Positions 36,270-45,126 of a DNA stretch of 64,000 nt are shown here, piece after piece. This DNA comes from JBCCTX01 sp964652565 (GTDB taxonomy: Bacteria > Bacteroidota > Bacteroidia > J057). A model generated the notes under the pieces. That model saw nothing but the letters and a program-made list of their open reading frames with translations, was not told where the DNA came from and did not search any database. A program made the translations under genes and the position numbers. Location of the stretch: the NCBI GenBank assembly GCA_964652565.1, contig CAZZEC010000003.1, forward strand, positions 19,867 to 83,866, written 5' to 3'. Each line of letters opens with the position of its first letter. The first letter of the stretch is position 1.

Positions 36270-36863
36270 TTATCGTTCGACAGCAGCTCGTATATTCCAA
36301 TTAATATCTATTTGTGCGCGCTGATTAAGTGGAATCCATTGACTATCAGATTCATCTAGTAGCCAGTCCCCATTAGCTTCTGCAGGCCCAGGATCACAAC
36401 CCATCGTACGCTGTACAATGTCTTGAGTAAATCGTACCGCAATCCATAGGTCATCTGTATTCAGTGGTATGGGAGTGATAAGCGTATGTCTATTCCATTG
36501 TCCTGCCTGTATTGACCGGGTGACTTCCCTTTGGTAAATTAATCGATCTGGCACATTGCCCCCTTTAGAAGTATATACTCTTATTTCACAATTGAGCGGG
36601 GGGGCTTGAATGTAGTAATGAATTTCTTTGAGTTTTCCTCCTACAGCGACACCCACTTCTGAAGGTGGAAACCTTACCGCAGCTTCATAAGTCTGTGCTG
36701 GCAACTGTGGAGCATCCTGGTTAGGGCCATCATAGTTGAGTACTATCAGATTTTCGTCTATTGTAGGTTCCAGAAGTCTCTCTTCCTCACTGTTACAACT
36801 TGTACCTATAAGTGTAGCTACCAACAGTAGAGATAATGTTATATGTTTGATTGTCCAGTTCAT
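36270..36863 (-). CDS. hypothetical lipoprotein (197 aa)
   Basis: SPII lipoprotein (lipobox LIGTSC) whose mature part is beta-rich: VAVGGKLKEIHYYIQAPPLNCEIRV, IRVYTSK, and DLWIAVRFTQDIVQRTMGCDPGP. The phrasing IRVYTSKGGNVPDRLIYQREV resembles the carbohydrate-binding-like 'DUF4465/choice-of-anchor' beta-sandwiches of this phylum, but I cannot assign a family. It is 24 bp downstream of the DUF2147 gene and probably cotranscribed with it. Confidence 0.7.
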   Translation of the reverse strand: MNWTIKHITLSLLLVATLIGTSCNSEEERLLEPTIDENLIVLNYDGPNQDAPQLPAQTYEAAVRFPPSEVGVAVGGKLKEIHYYIQAPPLNCEIRVYTSKGGNVPDRLIYQREVTRSIQAGQWNRHTLITPIPLNTDDLWIAVRFTQDIVQRTMGCDPGPAEANGDWLLDESDSQWIPLNQRAQIDINWNIRAAVER

Positions 36864-36887
36864 ATGCGTATGAGTTTACCAATTCAT

Positions 36888-37319
36888 TTACTCCTCCTTA
36901 TACCAATACTGTGTTCTTCCTAGAATAGAAAAGCCAATAAACCCCCTGAGTTTTAGCTTCTCCTCAGATTCCAACTCGATATAACAGTCATATACCTTGC
37001 CATTGTTTGGGTCCAGTATTTTTCCTCCATTCCATTCATCGCCATCTTTTTCGAGTCCCCACATAATCTCCATTCCTATAATGGGTTGGTCTTTTTTCTT
37101 TCCAGAACATTTATCACATATTGGGTTAGGGTCATCTCCTGGTTTCGGAAAAGTTTTAACTACTTTTCCATGAATTTTCCCCTTAACCTCGTAAATTTCT
37201 ACAATAGACTTTGCTCTATTTTCCACATCGTCAATGGTTTTCCATTTGCCTAAGGGAGATTGGGCATATGCTGACCCTAACATCAGCATAGAAAATGTCA
37301 AAATCATCAGTTTCTTCAT
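36888..37319 (-). CDS. DUF2147 domain exported protein
   Basis: A 143-aa protein with a signal peptide (MKKLMILTFSMLMLGSAYAQ) and a DUF2147 domain: SPLGKWKTIDDVENRAKSIV, the Cys pair PICDKC, GMEIMWGLEKDGDEWNGGKI, DPNNGKVYDC, and LKLRGFIGFSILGRTQYWYK. Lipocalin-like periplasmic proteins of unknown function; in several genomes they are under envelope-stress control. The CxxC pair may be redox active or bind metal (inference). Divergent from the SDR gene. Confidence 0.88.
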   Translation of the reverse strand: MKKLMILTFSMLMLGSAYAQSPLGKWKTIDDVENRAKSIVEIYEVKGKIHGKVVKTFPKPGDDPNPICDKCSGKKKDQPIIGMEIMWGLEKDGDEWNGGKILDPNNGKVYDCYIELESEEKLKLRGFIGFSILGRTQYWYKEE

Positions 37320-37371
37320 GTCTTATGTTTATTTTTGATTTTTATGTGTTTTGTTTTAGCATATCAATATA

Positions 37372-38160
37372 ATGAATATACAATTAAACAATAAAAGAGC
37401 ACTAGTTTGTGGAAGTACACAAGGGATTGGAAAAGCGATAGCCATGGAACTCGCACAGTTAGGGGCATCGGTTACACTATTGGCAAGAGATGAAAAAGCG
37501 CTGGCGCGTGTAAAAAATGAATTGGATGACTCTCAAGAGCAGAAGCATCACTTTCTGGTAGGAGATTTTCTTTATCCGGAGAAAGTCAAAGAAACGGTTG
37601 ATACGTATGTCTCTAAGGGAAATACTATCCATATTCTTATCAACAATACAGGAGGGCCACCTCCAGGACCTATTACAGAAGCTACCCCTGAGCAGTTTTT
37701 GCGTGCATTAAATATGCATTTGATATGTAATCAGCTTCTGGTTCAGGCAGTAATGCAAGGGATGAAAGATGCTGGATATGGACGCATCATTCAGATTATC
37801 TCCACTTCTGTAAAGGAGCCTATACCAGGACTAGGGGTTTCGAATACGACTCGAGGAGCTGTAGCTTCATGGGCCAAGACTATGTCAGGAGAATTAGGAG
37901 CCTCGGGTATTACTGTTAACAATGTATTACCGGGGTTTACGGAAACGGATAGGTTATTCAGCTTGATAAAGAATATTGCAGAATCCTCTGGAAAGGAAGA
38001 AATTGATGTGCAGAAGGGGATGGAAGCATCCGTACCGATGAATAGATTTGGCTCGCCAGAGGAAATAGCCAATGTCGTAGCATTTTTATCCTCTCCAGCA
38101 GCATCATATGTAAATGGCGTGAGCATACAGGTAGATGGGGGGAGAACGAAAAGCATTTAA
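37372..38160 (+). CDS. SDR-family oxidoreductase
   Basis: A 262-aa classical short-chain dehydrogenase. Cofactor motif GSTQGIGKAIAMELA (TGxxxGxG type), NNTG in INNTGGPPPGP, Ser of the active site in ISTSVKEP, and the C-terminal PEEIANVVAFLSSPAASYVNG and VDGG. The usual catalytic YxxxK is replaced: the segment after the Ser reads GLGVSNTTRGAVASWAKTM, with no Tyr four residues before the Lys position (N or T there). Such variants are known among proteins annotated as 3-oxoacyl-ACP-reductase-like SDRs. The substrate is unknown, and catalysis may differ from the classical case. Confidence 0.85.
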   Translation: MNIQLNNKRALVCGSTQGIGKAIAMELAQLGASVTLLARDEKALARVKNELDDSQEQKHHFLVGDFLYPEKVKETVDTYVSKGNTIHILINNTGGPPPGPITEATPEQFLRALNMHLICNQLLVQAVMQGMKDAGYGRIIQIISTSVKEPIPGLGVSNTTRGAVASWAKTMSGELGASGITVNNVLPGFTETDRLFSLIKNIAESSGKEEIDVQKGMEASVPMNRFGSPEEIANVVAFLSSPAASYVNGVSIQVDGGRTKSI

Positions 38161-38859
38161 CTATTTCAATTTCCATAACATCCACCAGGGTGTCATAGGA
38201 GAATCGTGATGTTCGAAATGGTATCCAAAGAAATAGCAGCTAATAAAAGCCCACAGATGATTTTTGTGCTGAGACCTTGAATGGTGTCGATTTTCATGTT
38301 GACCTTTATGTGGGATAAAAGTACCGAAATAAAATAATTGAAAGGTACTGAGTACAGATGGTAGGATCCAGAATAAGATGACATTCACTTCAGGGACAAT
38401 CCATTTTAAGACATTAAAAGTAATAGCTGCTAGCAGTATTTGCTTCCAAGAGATATACTCTTTCAGAAAGTCCAGATACCAGGCAAAAAAATTAGCGTTC
38501 CCTCGGTGATAATCGGGATCTTCCTCGGTTCCCACGTGTTTGTGATGAGCATAGTGTTTAGGCTTCATCTTTTGATAATTATTGAACAAGAACAAGGATG
38601 CGCATATTCTACCTATGAGATGATTGAGTGTTGGATTGCCTCTACAAACTACGCCATGCATGGCGTCATGAGCCGTGATGAATAATCCAGTAAATAGATG
38701 GGTCTGGAGAAGAATTCTTACAATTAGCCAGGGATCATTCCATCTTACAGGTAACATGAAGTTAAGGATTAACATAGTTATCCAGCTCAGAATGATTACA
38801 CAGGCAATCAATATCCCTTTCAATGAATGCTTAGGTATCGTATATATCTGATTGTGCAT
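38161..38859 (-). CDS. crtW: beta-carotene ketolase, CrtW type
   Basis: A 232-aa membrane di-iron oxygenase. The histidine motifs are HDAMHG, HYAHHKHVGTEEDPDYH, FIPHKGQHENRHHSRS and FGYHFEHHDSPMTPWW, in the order and with wording typical of CrtW beta-carotene 4-ketolases (canthaxanthin/astaxanthin pathway) rather than of acyl-lipid desaturases. Four hydrophobic segments. Stop-to-stop with the SDR gene with no spacing. No other crt gene is nearby, so the pathway must be encoded elsewhere. A fatty-acid desaturase role is a less likely alternative. Confidence 0.8.
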   Translation of the reverse strand: MHNQIYTIPKHSLKGILIACVIILSWITMLILNFMLPVRWNDPWLIVRILLQTHLFTGLFITAHDAMHGVVCRGNPTLNHLIGRICASLFLFNNYQKMKPKHYAHHKHVGTEEDPDYHRGNANFFAWYLDFLKEYISWKQILLAAITFNVLKWIVPEVNVILFWILPSVLSTFQLFYFGTFIPHKGQHENRHHSRSQHKNHLWAFISCYFFGYHFEHHDSPMTPWWMLWKLK

Positions 38860-38960
38860 ATTTGCTTACGAAACTTCTGTATCAAGCAAAAGTTTAAAAA
38901 GTATTCTGTTTTTCACGGCTTACAAGTATATTTATCCCCACGTTTTTTGAGATCTATCAT

Positions 38961-39044
38961 GCGGATGTGGCGGAATTGGTAGACGCGCTAGATTCAGGTT
39001 CTAGTGGTGGCAACACCGTGGAGGTTCGAGTCCTCTCATCCGCA
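38961..39044 (+). tRNA. tRNA-Leu (CAG anticodon)
   Basis: An 84-nt class II tRNA. Acceptor stem GCGGATG with CATCCGC, anticodon stem CTAGA/TCTAG with loop TTCAGGT (anticodon CAG at 38995-38997), a variable arm (TGGTGGCAACACC), T arm GAGGTTCGAGTCCTC, and discriminator A. The CCA end is not encoded. Confidence 0.97.
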
Positions 39045-39059
39045 CAATTAGTAAGCGAG

Positions 39060-40076
39060 TTATTTTTTCAATGCGATTACTTGCTCCCAAATTTGAGAAT
39101 TCACTGGTATTCCTTCTTTCAAATATCTTTGTCTTGTTTTTAATGTGCGTTCTCCTGGATATAGAATGGCCTTTTCGGCATCTACCCTTGGTGCATCATG
39201 CAGGGATTGCACAATTCCATCCATGATATCATCTCCCATCTGAGTCAATTGAGAAAGATCGAAGCAGATGAATACCTGACTTAAGCCATATTCAATCGCC
39301 TCTTTGCCAATTTCCTGTACAGATTTCCCCTCAGAAAGTACTGCTGCCATGACATCAAGTAAAATGGATAGTCCCGAGCCTTTCCAAAATCCCACAGGTA
39401 AACATCTTTCCGTCTTAATGATTGCTGAGGGATCTTTTGTTAGGTTTCCATCATCATCATATCCACCTTCAAATGGAAGTTCTTCCTGATTAAGCCGGTA
39501 GGTCTCCATTTTACCATAGGAAAACAAAGACATGGACATATCCAGTACAACGGGTCCCTTTTCTCGGGGTACTGCTATAATCAGGGGATTGTTTCCCACT
39601 GAAGGTGCTGTAGATCCCCATGCAGGCATATTTGGTTTGGTATTCGTAAAGCAAATTGCTGCGCAGCCAGCTTCTACAGCTTGCCATCCATAAGATCCTC
39701 CTCGCATCCAATGGTTGTTATTTCTCAATGCTACGCAACTCATCCCATGCGTCTTGGCAAGTGTTATTGCTCGCTCCATACAAATACTGGCATTTAACAT
39801 CCCTGCACCAAGTTTACCATCCCATCTTTCAAATGTGCTTTGCCCCCATACTTTTTCAGGTTCAATGTTCAAATTGATATGCCCTTCTCTAATCAGTCTT
39901 ACGAATAGGGGAAATCTATTAATTCCATGAGAAAAAACGCCATCTAGTGTTGATTTAGAAAGAATAGTTGCACAGATACCTGCTGGTTGTGGATTCATTC
40001 CTTCTTGTTGAAGTATTTCCTGAAGGATAAGTTGCATATCATCGAAGGAAATGTTCGTAGTAGTTGTTTGATTCAT
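39060..40076 (-). CDS. malate/L-lactate dehydrogenase-type (Ldh2 family) NAD(P)H oxidoreductase
   Basis: A 338-aa cytoplasmic dehydrogenase of the malate/L-sulfolactate/ureidoglycolate/2,3-diketo-gulonate family. Motifs include HGINRFPLFVRLI, GAGMLNASICMERAI, NNNHWMRGGSYGWQAVEAG, TNTKPNMPAWG and PVGFWKGSGLSILLD. The start at 40076 (MNQTTTTNISF) is chosen because the longer frame adds 14 basic residues not seen in the family. The NNHWMRGG segment is typical of the diketo-gulonate reductase branch. Divergent from the nucleotidyltransferase gene. Confidence 0.87.
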   Translation of the reverse strand: MNQTTTTNISFDDMQLILQEILQQEGMNPQPAGICATILSKSTLDGVFSHGINRFPLFVRLIREGHINLNIEPEKVWGQSTFERWDGKLGAGMLNASICMERAITLAKTHGMSCVALRNNNHWMRGGSYGWQAVEAGCAAICFTNTKPNMPAWGSTAPSVGNNPLIIAVPREKGPVVLDMSMSLFSYGKMETYRLNQEELPFEGGYDDDGNLTKDPSAIIKTERCLPVGFWKGSGLSILLDVMAAVLSEGKSVQEIGKEAIEYGLSQVFICFDLSQLTQMGDDIMDGIVQSLHDAPRVDAEKAILYPGERTLKTRQRYLKEGIPVNSQIWEQVIALKK

Positions 40077-40144
40077 TATGATTAAAAATTCTCGTTTGAG
40101 GTAAAAATACGAATGCAAATGCTTTTACCTAAATTTGTTCTCAT

Positions 40145-40735
40145 ATGTTTGAAATACCCATCATCTTATTATCAGCAGGTTCGTCCAGTCGAATGGGAGA
40201 ACCCAAACAACTTCTTGCATATCAAGGGAAAACCCTTCTCCAACATGCGCTGGATACAGCGATATCTGCAACAAGTGGACCTGTAATAGTCGTACTAGGA
40301 GCCTTTTATGAAAAAATTTTACCTACTCTTGCAGCTGATACCCTTGTAGTAAAGAATGAAAATTGGGAACAAGGTATGGCTTCTTCCTTACATATTGGGC
40401 TTAGATACGTATTGACACATTATTCAAATGCTAAGGCTTGCTTATGTATGCTGTGTGATCAACCGTTGATCACGCCTGTACATCTCGAACTTCTCCTAAA
40501 TACTTGGGAGAACGGTGAAAAAGGGATAGTTGCAACAAAGTATTCTGATATCCAGGGCGTACCAGTAGTGTTTGGGAGAGAATATTTTGATAAACTATTG
40601 CAAACGGAGGGTAGTGCAGGTGCTAGAAAGCTCATTCAGAAATATCTTTACGATGTGGAGGCCGTCTTATTTGAGTCGGCGGCTTTTGATGTGGATACCC
40701 CAGAAGCATATCGCAAATTGCTAAATCGAAACTAA
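40145..40735 (+). CDS. MobA/MocA-like nucleotidyltransferase
   Basis: A 196-aa GT-A-fold nucleotidyltransferase. The signature LLSAGSSSRMGEPKQLLAYQ binds the nucleotide, and CMLCDQPLIT supplies the metal-binding Asp. GVPVVFGREYFDKL and GSAGARKLIQKY follow. Closest in wording to MocA, the molybdopterin cytidylyltransferase that makes MCD cofactor for xanthine-dehydrogenase-type enzymes, but no molybdenum enzyme is beside it. The MOSC gene 3 kb away is a loose link to the same cofactor. Confidence 0.85.
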   Translation: MFEIPIILLSAGSSSRMGEPKQLLAYQGKTLLQHALDTAISATSGPVIVVLGAFYEKILPTLAADTLVVKNENWEQGMASSLHIGLRYVLTHYSNAKACLCMLCDQPLITPVHLELLLNTWENGEKGIVATKYSDIQGVPVVFGREYFDKLLQTEGSAGARKLIQKYLYDVEAVLFESAAFDVDTPEAYRKLLNRN

Positions 40736-40889
40736 TTGCTTAGTCAAAGAATTCCTTTACAAAATCTTAACTGAAAGCATCCAATTTGAATGATCTCATC
40801 ATTTTTCATAAATCTTACCCTTATACTTCTCCCACAATATTTATGTATATTGCAAAACATTTTATATTCTAAATATTGTAAAGGTTGCA

Positions 40890-41735
40890 ATGAGCTATAC
40901 ACTATCTCCTCTTGATCATGACGAACTGACCAATAAAATAACTTACTCTTCAGAATATGATTCAAAAATTAAAAGATGGCTGATGAAGGCCATAGAGAAC
41001 GTGTCAGGAAGAAAAAAGATCCAAAGGCTATATAATGAGTTACAGGCTATGGATATTGCACCTTGGCAAGTATGGGAAGTCGCACTTAGCCAACTTTCCG
41101 TAACACCTGTCTATGATGAAGCCCAAATGGCAAAAATACCTTCTGAAGGCCCGGTACTTTATATATCCAATCATCCATTTGGGGTGTTAGATGGACTGAT
41201 ACTGGGATATTTGGTTTCAAGGAAGAGAACAGATTTTGTAGTATTAGTAAATGAGGTATTATGTAGGCAGGATGAGAGACTGAATAAGTTTTTGCTTCCC
41301 ATCGATTTCAGAGAGACCAAGGATGCCATGCAGACAAATATTAATACGAGAAATATTGCGCTAGAGCGATTACAACAGGAGGGGGCTGTAGCTATATTTC
41401 CTTCGGGAGGGGTAGCAACTTCTCCAAATGGACTAGGCAAAGCCGAAGATCTGGAATGGAAACGATTTACTGCAAAACTTATACAGAAATCCCAAGCTAC
41501 GGTAATTCCCATCTATTTTCATGGTCAGAATAGCCGTCTGTTCCAGTTAGTTAGCCAGGTAAGTGCTATGTTGCGATTGAGTATGCTTTTGTACGAAGTA
41601 CGAAATAAGATGGGTACTCACATACACATCAATATTGGAGATCCTATTACCAGAGATGCGTTAAGTCAACTTAAAGATCGTCAGCAAATGATTGATCATC
41701 TGCGGAAAGTTACATTTGACCTTGCCAATGGTTAA
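40890..41735 (+). CDS. lysophospholipid acyltransferase family protein
   Basis: A 281-aa PlsC-like glycerolipid acyltransferase. The HX4D-type motif appears as SNHPFGVLDGLILG (His and Asp), the acyl-acceptor motif as AIFPSGGVATSP, and the motif IV Pro in ATVIPIYFHGQNSR. An N-terminal helical extension of about 75 residues precedes the catalytic part. No obvious long membrane helix, so peripheral on the inner membrane. Probable role in phospholipid or aminolipid (ornithine-lipid-like) acylation; the exact acceptor is unknown. Confidence 0.85.
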   Translation: MSYTLSPLDHDELTNKITYSSEYDSKIKRWLMKAIENVSGRKKIQRLYNELQAMDIAPWQVWEVALSQLSVTPVYDEAQMAKIPSEGPVLYISNHPFGVLDGLILGYLVSRKRTDFVVLVNEVLCRQDERLNKFLLPIDFRETKDAMQTNINTRNIALERLQQEGAVAIFPSGGVATSPNGLGKAEDLEWKRFTAKLIQKSQATVIPIYFHGQNSRLFQLVSQVSAMLRLSMLLYEVRNKMGTHIHINIGDPITRDALSQLKDRQQMIDHLRKVTFDLANG

Positions 41736-41775
41736 TGCAGTCAATCCATTTTCCTGCTTGTGTTTTGGGTATGAC

Positions 41776-43479
41776 CTATATATCCCTGAAACGAGTAGAT
41801 CGGTCATAAGGAAATATATCCACCATTTCTCCCTGTTTCTGAAGAGTTTGCATTTCTTCCCAAAAGGATACTGTGAATAGATCGGAATGTTCTCTATAAA
41901 ATACTTCTTTCATCTCTTCTTTACCTACTAAAAAGTGCTGAAACTCTTCAGGAAATACGTCATGTTCATTCACAGCAAACCAGGGATCGGAAGCGTAAAT
42001 TTCTTCCGTACTCTGCGCTTTGGGCATTTCACGGAAATGATAATCTGTGAGTCTTCCTATTTCATCATAGTCATAGAATATCACCCTATGAAGACGGCTT
42101 ACACCAAAATTTTTCAAAAACATATCCCCGGGAAATATATTAGCTGCTGCCATTTGCTTGATAGCATTTCCATATTCAATAGATACGTACTCCAACTCTT
42201 TAGGCGTACAATTTTCTAAAAACAGGTTGAGAGGTATTAATTTTCGTTCTGTATAGATATGATCGATAATAACATGTGAGTCCTCAACGTGGACGATGGA
42301 TGGAGCTACATCAAGTAAATATTCTAACAGTGAGGGCGAGAAATACGCTTTGTTTAGGATCAGGTGTTCGAATTCATGTGTATCTGCCAATCTACCCACA
42401 CGATCTATCATCTTTACTAACCTATATTTGGAACGTACCAAACCTCGTGTTGTATTTTTAGGAGGTTCGATTTTGTCTTTGATAAGTTTAAAAACAACGG
42501 GATAGGTAGGAAGTGTAAATACTGCCATGACAAGGCCCGGAATCCCTGGAGCAGTGATAAATGTGTCCTGGGAATGTGATAGATGTTGAAGCAATTCGCT
42601 GTAGAAAACAGATTTACCATGTTTATTAAATCCAATGGCATTATATAAGTCACCAGTCTTCTTGGTAGGCATAATAGACTGTAAGAAGTGTATTGTTTCA
42701 CTGGGGATACCGCTATCAACCATAAAGTATGATCTGGCAAAACTGAAGACAATGTTAGCAGTATCTTGCTTGAGTATAAGTGTATCAGCAAAAATCCCCG
42801 ATTCAGTATGTAATAAAGGGATGATGAAAGGAGTGTATGTACCTTCTAGAAGTAATCTTCCTACCAGATAGGCTCCTTTATTGCGAAAAAAAGGTCCTGA
42901 CAACATTTCTATGTGAGTACCTTTTGAGTTAGCCAGAAATTGTAGCAACCTTTCTGTAATCCAATGTACATCTCTATCGAGGTTATCAAATGGAGCTGTA
43001 AACTGATATGCATCTATTATTTGGCGAATGACCTTTCGGATATCCCGATCGAGGGCATATCTTCTTAGAGAATTTTCAGACGTCGGTATGGGCTGGTGAA
43101 CAATGAAATCGGTTACAAACATAATGTCTTCCCTTGCTCCAATATGTCCATACACTTTTCTACAGATAGAATTAAAAAAAGTCTTAGCTATCTCAATATC
43201 TGTACGTGTTGCGATGGCTTCTTGGTATTTACGTTTTAATTGTATCCATATTTCGTCGTTTTGGTGTTGGTCCTTCAATATGCGTTTGACCCTTCGGACT
43301 ACGGTTCCTAGTTTGGATTTATACAGTGTAATTCTCTGTAGTGATTGTTTTTCGACCCCCAGCCAGTCGCGAGCTTCAAATCTTGTCTTAGCATGTGAAG
43401 TAACACTGTAAAAGGCATGTAAGTACTCCTCATATCCATCAATGATTAAAGCATGTATGTTGTCAAGCATGTAAAACAA
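41776..43479 (-). CDS. aceK: isocitrate dehydrogenase kinase/phosphatase
   Basis: A 567-aa bifunctional enzyme that phosphorylates and dephosphorylates isocitrate dehydrogenase, directing carbon to the glyoxylate shunt. Diagnostic segments are LYKSKLGTVVRRVKRIL and YKSRLD-like N-terminal helices, FFNSICRKVYGH, VFKLIKDKIEPPKNTTR (ATP-binding Lys), NFGVSRLHRVIFYDYDEIGRL and YHFREMP. Length matches the family (about 575). The start at 43479 (MFYMLDNI) could also be the second Met three residues later. No aceA, aceB or icd lies nearby. Best known from Proteobacteria, so a stand-alone copy here is of interest. Confidence 0.93.
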   Translation of the reverse strand: MFYMLDNIHALIIDGYEEYLHAFYSVTSHAKTRFEARDWLGVEKQSLQRITLYKSKLGTVVRRVKRILKDQHQNDEIWIQLKRKYQEAIATRTDIEIAKTFFNSICRKVYGHIGAREDIMFVTDFIVHQPIPTSENSLRRYALDRDIRKVIRQIIDAYQFTAPFDNLDRDVHWITERLLQFLANSKGTHIEMLSGPFFRNKGAYLVGRLLLEGTYTPFIIPLLHTESGIFADTLILKQDTANIVFSFARSYFMVDSGIPSETIHFLQSIMPTKKTGDLYNAIGFNKHGKSVFYSELLQHLSHSQDTFITAPGIPGLVMAVFTLPTYPVVFKLIKDKIEPPKNTTRGLVRSKYRLVKMIDRVGRLADTHEFEHLILNKAYFSPSLLEYLLDVAPSIVHVEDSHVIIDHIYTERKLIPLNLFLENCTPKELEYVSIEYGNAIKQMAAANIFPGDMFLKNFGVSRLHRVIFYDYDEIGRLTDYHFREMPKAQSTEEIYASDPWFAVNEHDVFPEEFQHFLVGKEEMKEVFYREHSDLFTVSFWEEMQTLQKQGEMVDIFPYDRSTRFRDI

Positions 43480-43571
43480 TTTACCAGAATATATAACTTT
43501 TGAGAGAATAGGTATGTTGAAGATACCAGATATAGGAATAATCTATCAACAAATTCACTTATTTTAGGGCC

Positions 43572-44372
43572 ATGAAATTAACAGATATATACATTTATCC
43601 AGTTAAATCTCTGGGTGGGATTAAGCTGGAACACGCCCGCGTTGAACCTCAAGGTCTAGCCTATGATAGAAAATGGATGATAGTTGATGATGTGGAGTAT
43701 AAGCACCTTACACAAAGACAAATACCTGAAATGGCATTGCTTCAGGTACAGTTATTGGAAGATCGTCTAGAGATTCGCCACAAACACAAAGATATGACTC
43801 CTTTGGCTATTCCTCTTTCGCTGGAAGGGAGTGAGATACTAGAAATAAGTGTATGGAATGACTGGGTACCCTCTCTAAGAGTAGGCGAAGTAGCTGATCA
43901 CTGGCTCAATGATGCATTAGGAACATCCTGTAGGTTAGTATATATGCATAATGAACGTTCCAGATCTGTAAAGCCTAAATATGCACCGGAGGGATCCTGG
44001 GTCAGCTATGCAGATAGAACTCCCTTTATGATTCTTGGAAAAGAAAGCCTGGAAGATCTCAATAACAGACTAGAAACCCCACTTCCCATAAACCGATTTC
44101 GACCTAATTTTGTATTCGAAGGTGGAAAGCCGTACGAAGAAGATCATTGGAAAAGATTTTCAATAGGTGATGCAACATTTCATGGAGCAGGACCTTGTGG
44201 TCGTTGTAAAATCACTACCATAGATCAGGAAACAGGAGATAGAGGCGAAGAACCACTCAAAACGTTGAGCACTTACCGAAAACCTGAAAAAAGTGTCCTC
44301 TTTGGTTTATTGAGTACTTGGGAATCTGGGGTTGAGGTAAGTGTGGGTGATGCTATTCAGATACATAAATAA
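43572..44372 (+). CDS. MOSC domain-containing protein
   Basis: A 266-aa protein with the MOSC N-terminal beta-barrel (residues 1-115, DIYIYPVKSLGGIKLEHARV, YDRKWMIVDD) and the MOSC domain (about 115-266, INRFRPNFVFEGGKPYEED and the Cys motif GAGPCGRCKITTIDQETG). The conserved Cys in PCGRC is the predicted molybdenum-sulfur ligand. Relatives include YcbX and mitochondrial mARC, which reduce N-hydroxylated compounds. No ferredoxin domain is attached, so an external electron donor is needed. Confidence 0.9.
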   Translation: MKLTDIYIYPVKSLGGIKLEHARVEPQGLAYDRKWMIVDDVEYKHLTQRQIPEMALLQVQLLEDRLEIRHKHKDMTPLAIPLSLEGSEILEISVWNDWVPSLRVGEVADHWLNDALGTSCRLVYMHNERSRSVKPKYAPEGSWVSYADRTPFMILGKESLEDLNNRLETPLPINRFRPNFVFEGGKPYEEDHWKRFSIGDATFHGAGPCGRCKITTIDQETGDRGEEPLKTLSTYRKPEKSVLFGLLSTWESGVEVSVGDAIQIHK

Positions 44373-44451
44373 AAGCGTTTTATTAAACGAACGGGAATAG
44401 AAGGAGTCATTGTGATGTCTAAATGCAAAATACACTTAATTAAACCATTAA

Positions 44452-45009
44452 ATGTCAAACACAATGAAAAGATTTTTGATAGCAATTATTGCCTTACTGA
44501 CCTTATCTATTGCTAGCTATGCACAGTCAGGAGGAGGTCCTAGAATGGCGGCTGGTCCTATGGGGGGGGTACAGCGATATTTAGATATGGACCCTGTAAA
44601 AGATGCTGAAAAAATGACTAAGAAGCTGAGTAAGAAATTGGAACTCACAGAAGAACAGGAAACATCTGTTGAGGAACTTCTTGCAACTCAGAATACTAAA
44701 CTCAAAGAAATAGTCACAGAATATGAACCCACATTGACGGTTATGAGAGAGGAAATGATGGCTGCAAGAGATGATAATATGGGGGACAGGGAGGCCATGA
44801 GAGCCTCTATGCAGGAGATACGTGGAAAATATGAAGAAGACCTTACTGCAATGCGAACAAAAATTCAAGAAGTGAACGGCGAGACAGATGAGGAAATGAA
44901 AGTTATATTAGAGGAAGACCAATATGAAGCTTATGCTACCATGAAAGAAGAGAGAATTGAAGAGAGAAGACGCCCTGGTGGAAGAGGGGGCAGAAGACCC
45001 AATGGCTGA
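44452..45009 (+). CDS. exported Spy/CpxP-like helical protein
   Basis: A 185-aa protein (or 181 from the second Met at 44464, MKRFLIAIIALL) with a Sec signal ending SYAQ. The mature part is highly charged and helical: KLSKKLELTEEQETSVEELLATQ is the LTxxQ-type motif seen in Spy/CpxP-like and other LTXXQ proteins, followed by long acidic-basic helices rich in Met. The tail (RRRPGGRGGRRPNG) is Arg/Gly rich. Probable periplasmic chaperone-like or metal-responsive protein; this is inference from motif and composition. Confidence 0.72.
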   Translation: MSNTMKRFLIAIIALLTLSIASYAQSGGGPRMAAGPMGGVQRYLDMDPVKDAEKMTKKLSKKLELTEEQETSVEELLATQNTKLKEIVTEYEPTLTVMREEMMAARDDNMGDREAMRASMQEIRGKYEEDLTAMRTKIQEVNGETDEEMKVILEEDQYEAYATMKEERIEERRRPGGRGGRRPNG

Positions 45010-45096
45010 TACTTCATTATTCAAGGGTATGAGGAAGTGATCTGATAATTAGAATTTCTAATCAGAGAAAATTTTCAATAAGTTAAGTCCTTAGAT

Positions 45097-45123
45097 TGGG
45101 GGAAGTTTGAATAGCTTCCCCCA
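45097..45123 (+). terminator. intrinsic terminator, convergent genes
   Basis: Stem TGGGGGAAG with CTTCCCCCA, 9-base loop, then GTTTTAT. It ends the Spy-like gene and lies 4 bp from the stop of the convergent fasciclin gene, so it may serve both. Confidence 0.8.
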
Positions 45124-45126
45124 GTT

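Noticed and set aside
40744..40965. Minus-strand 73-aa ORF
   Set aside because: Overlaps the acyltransferase start; Cys/Arg-rich random composition.
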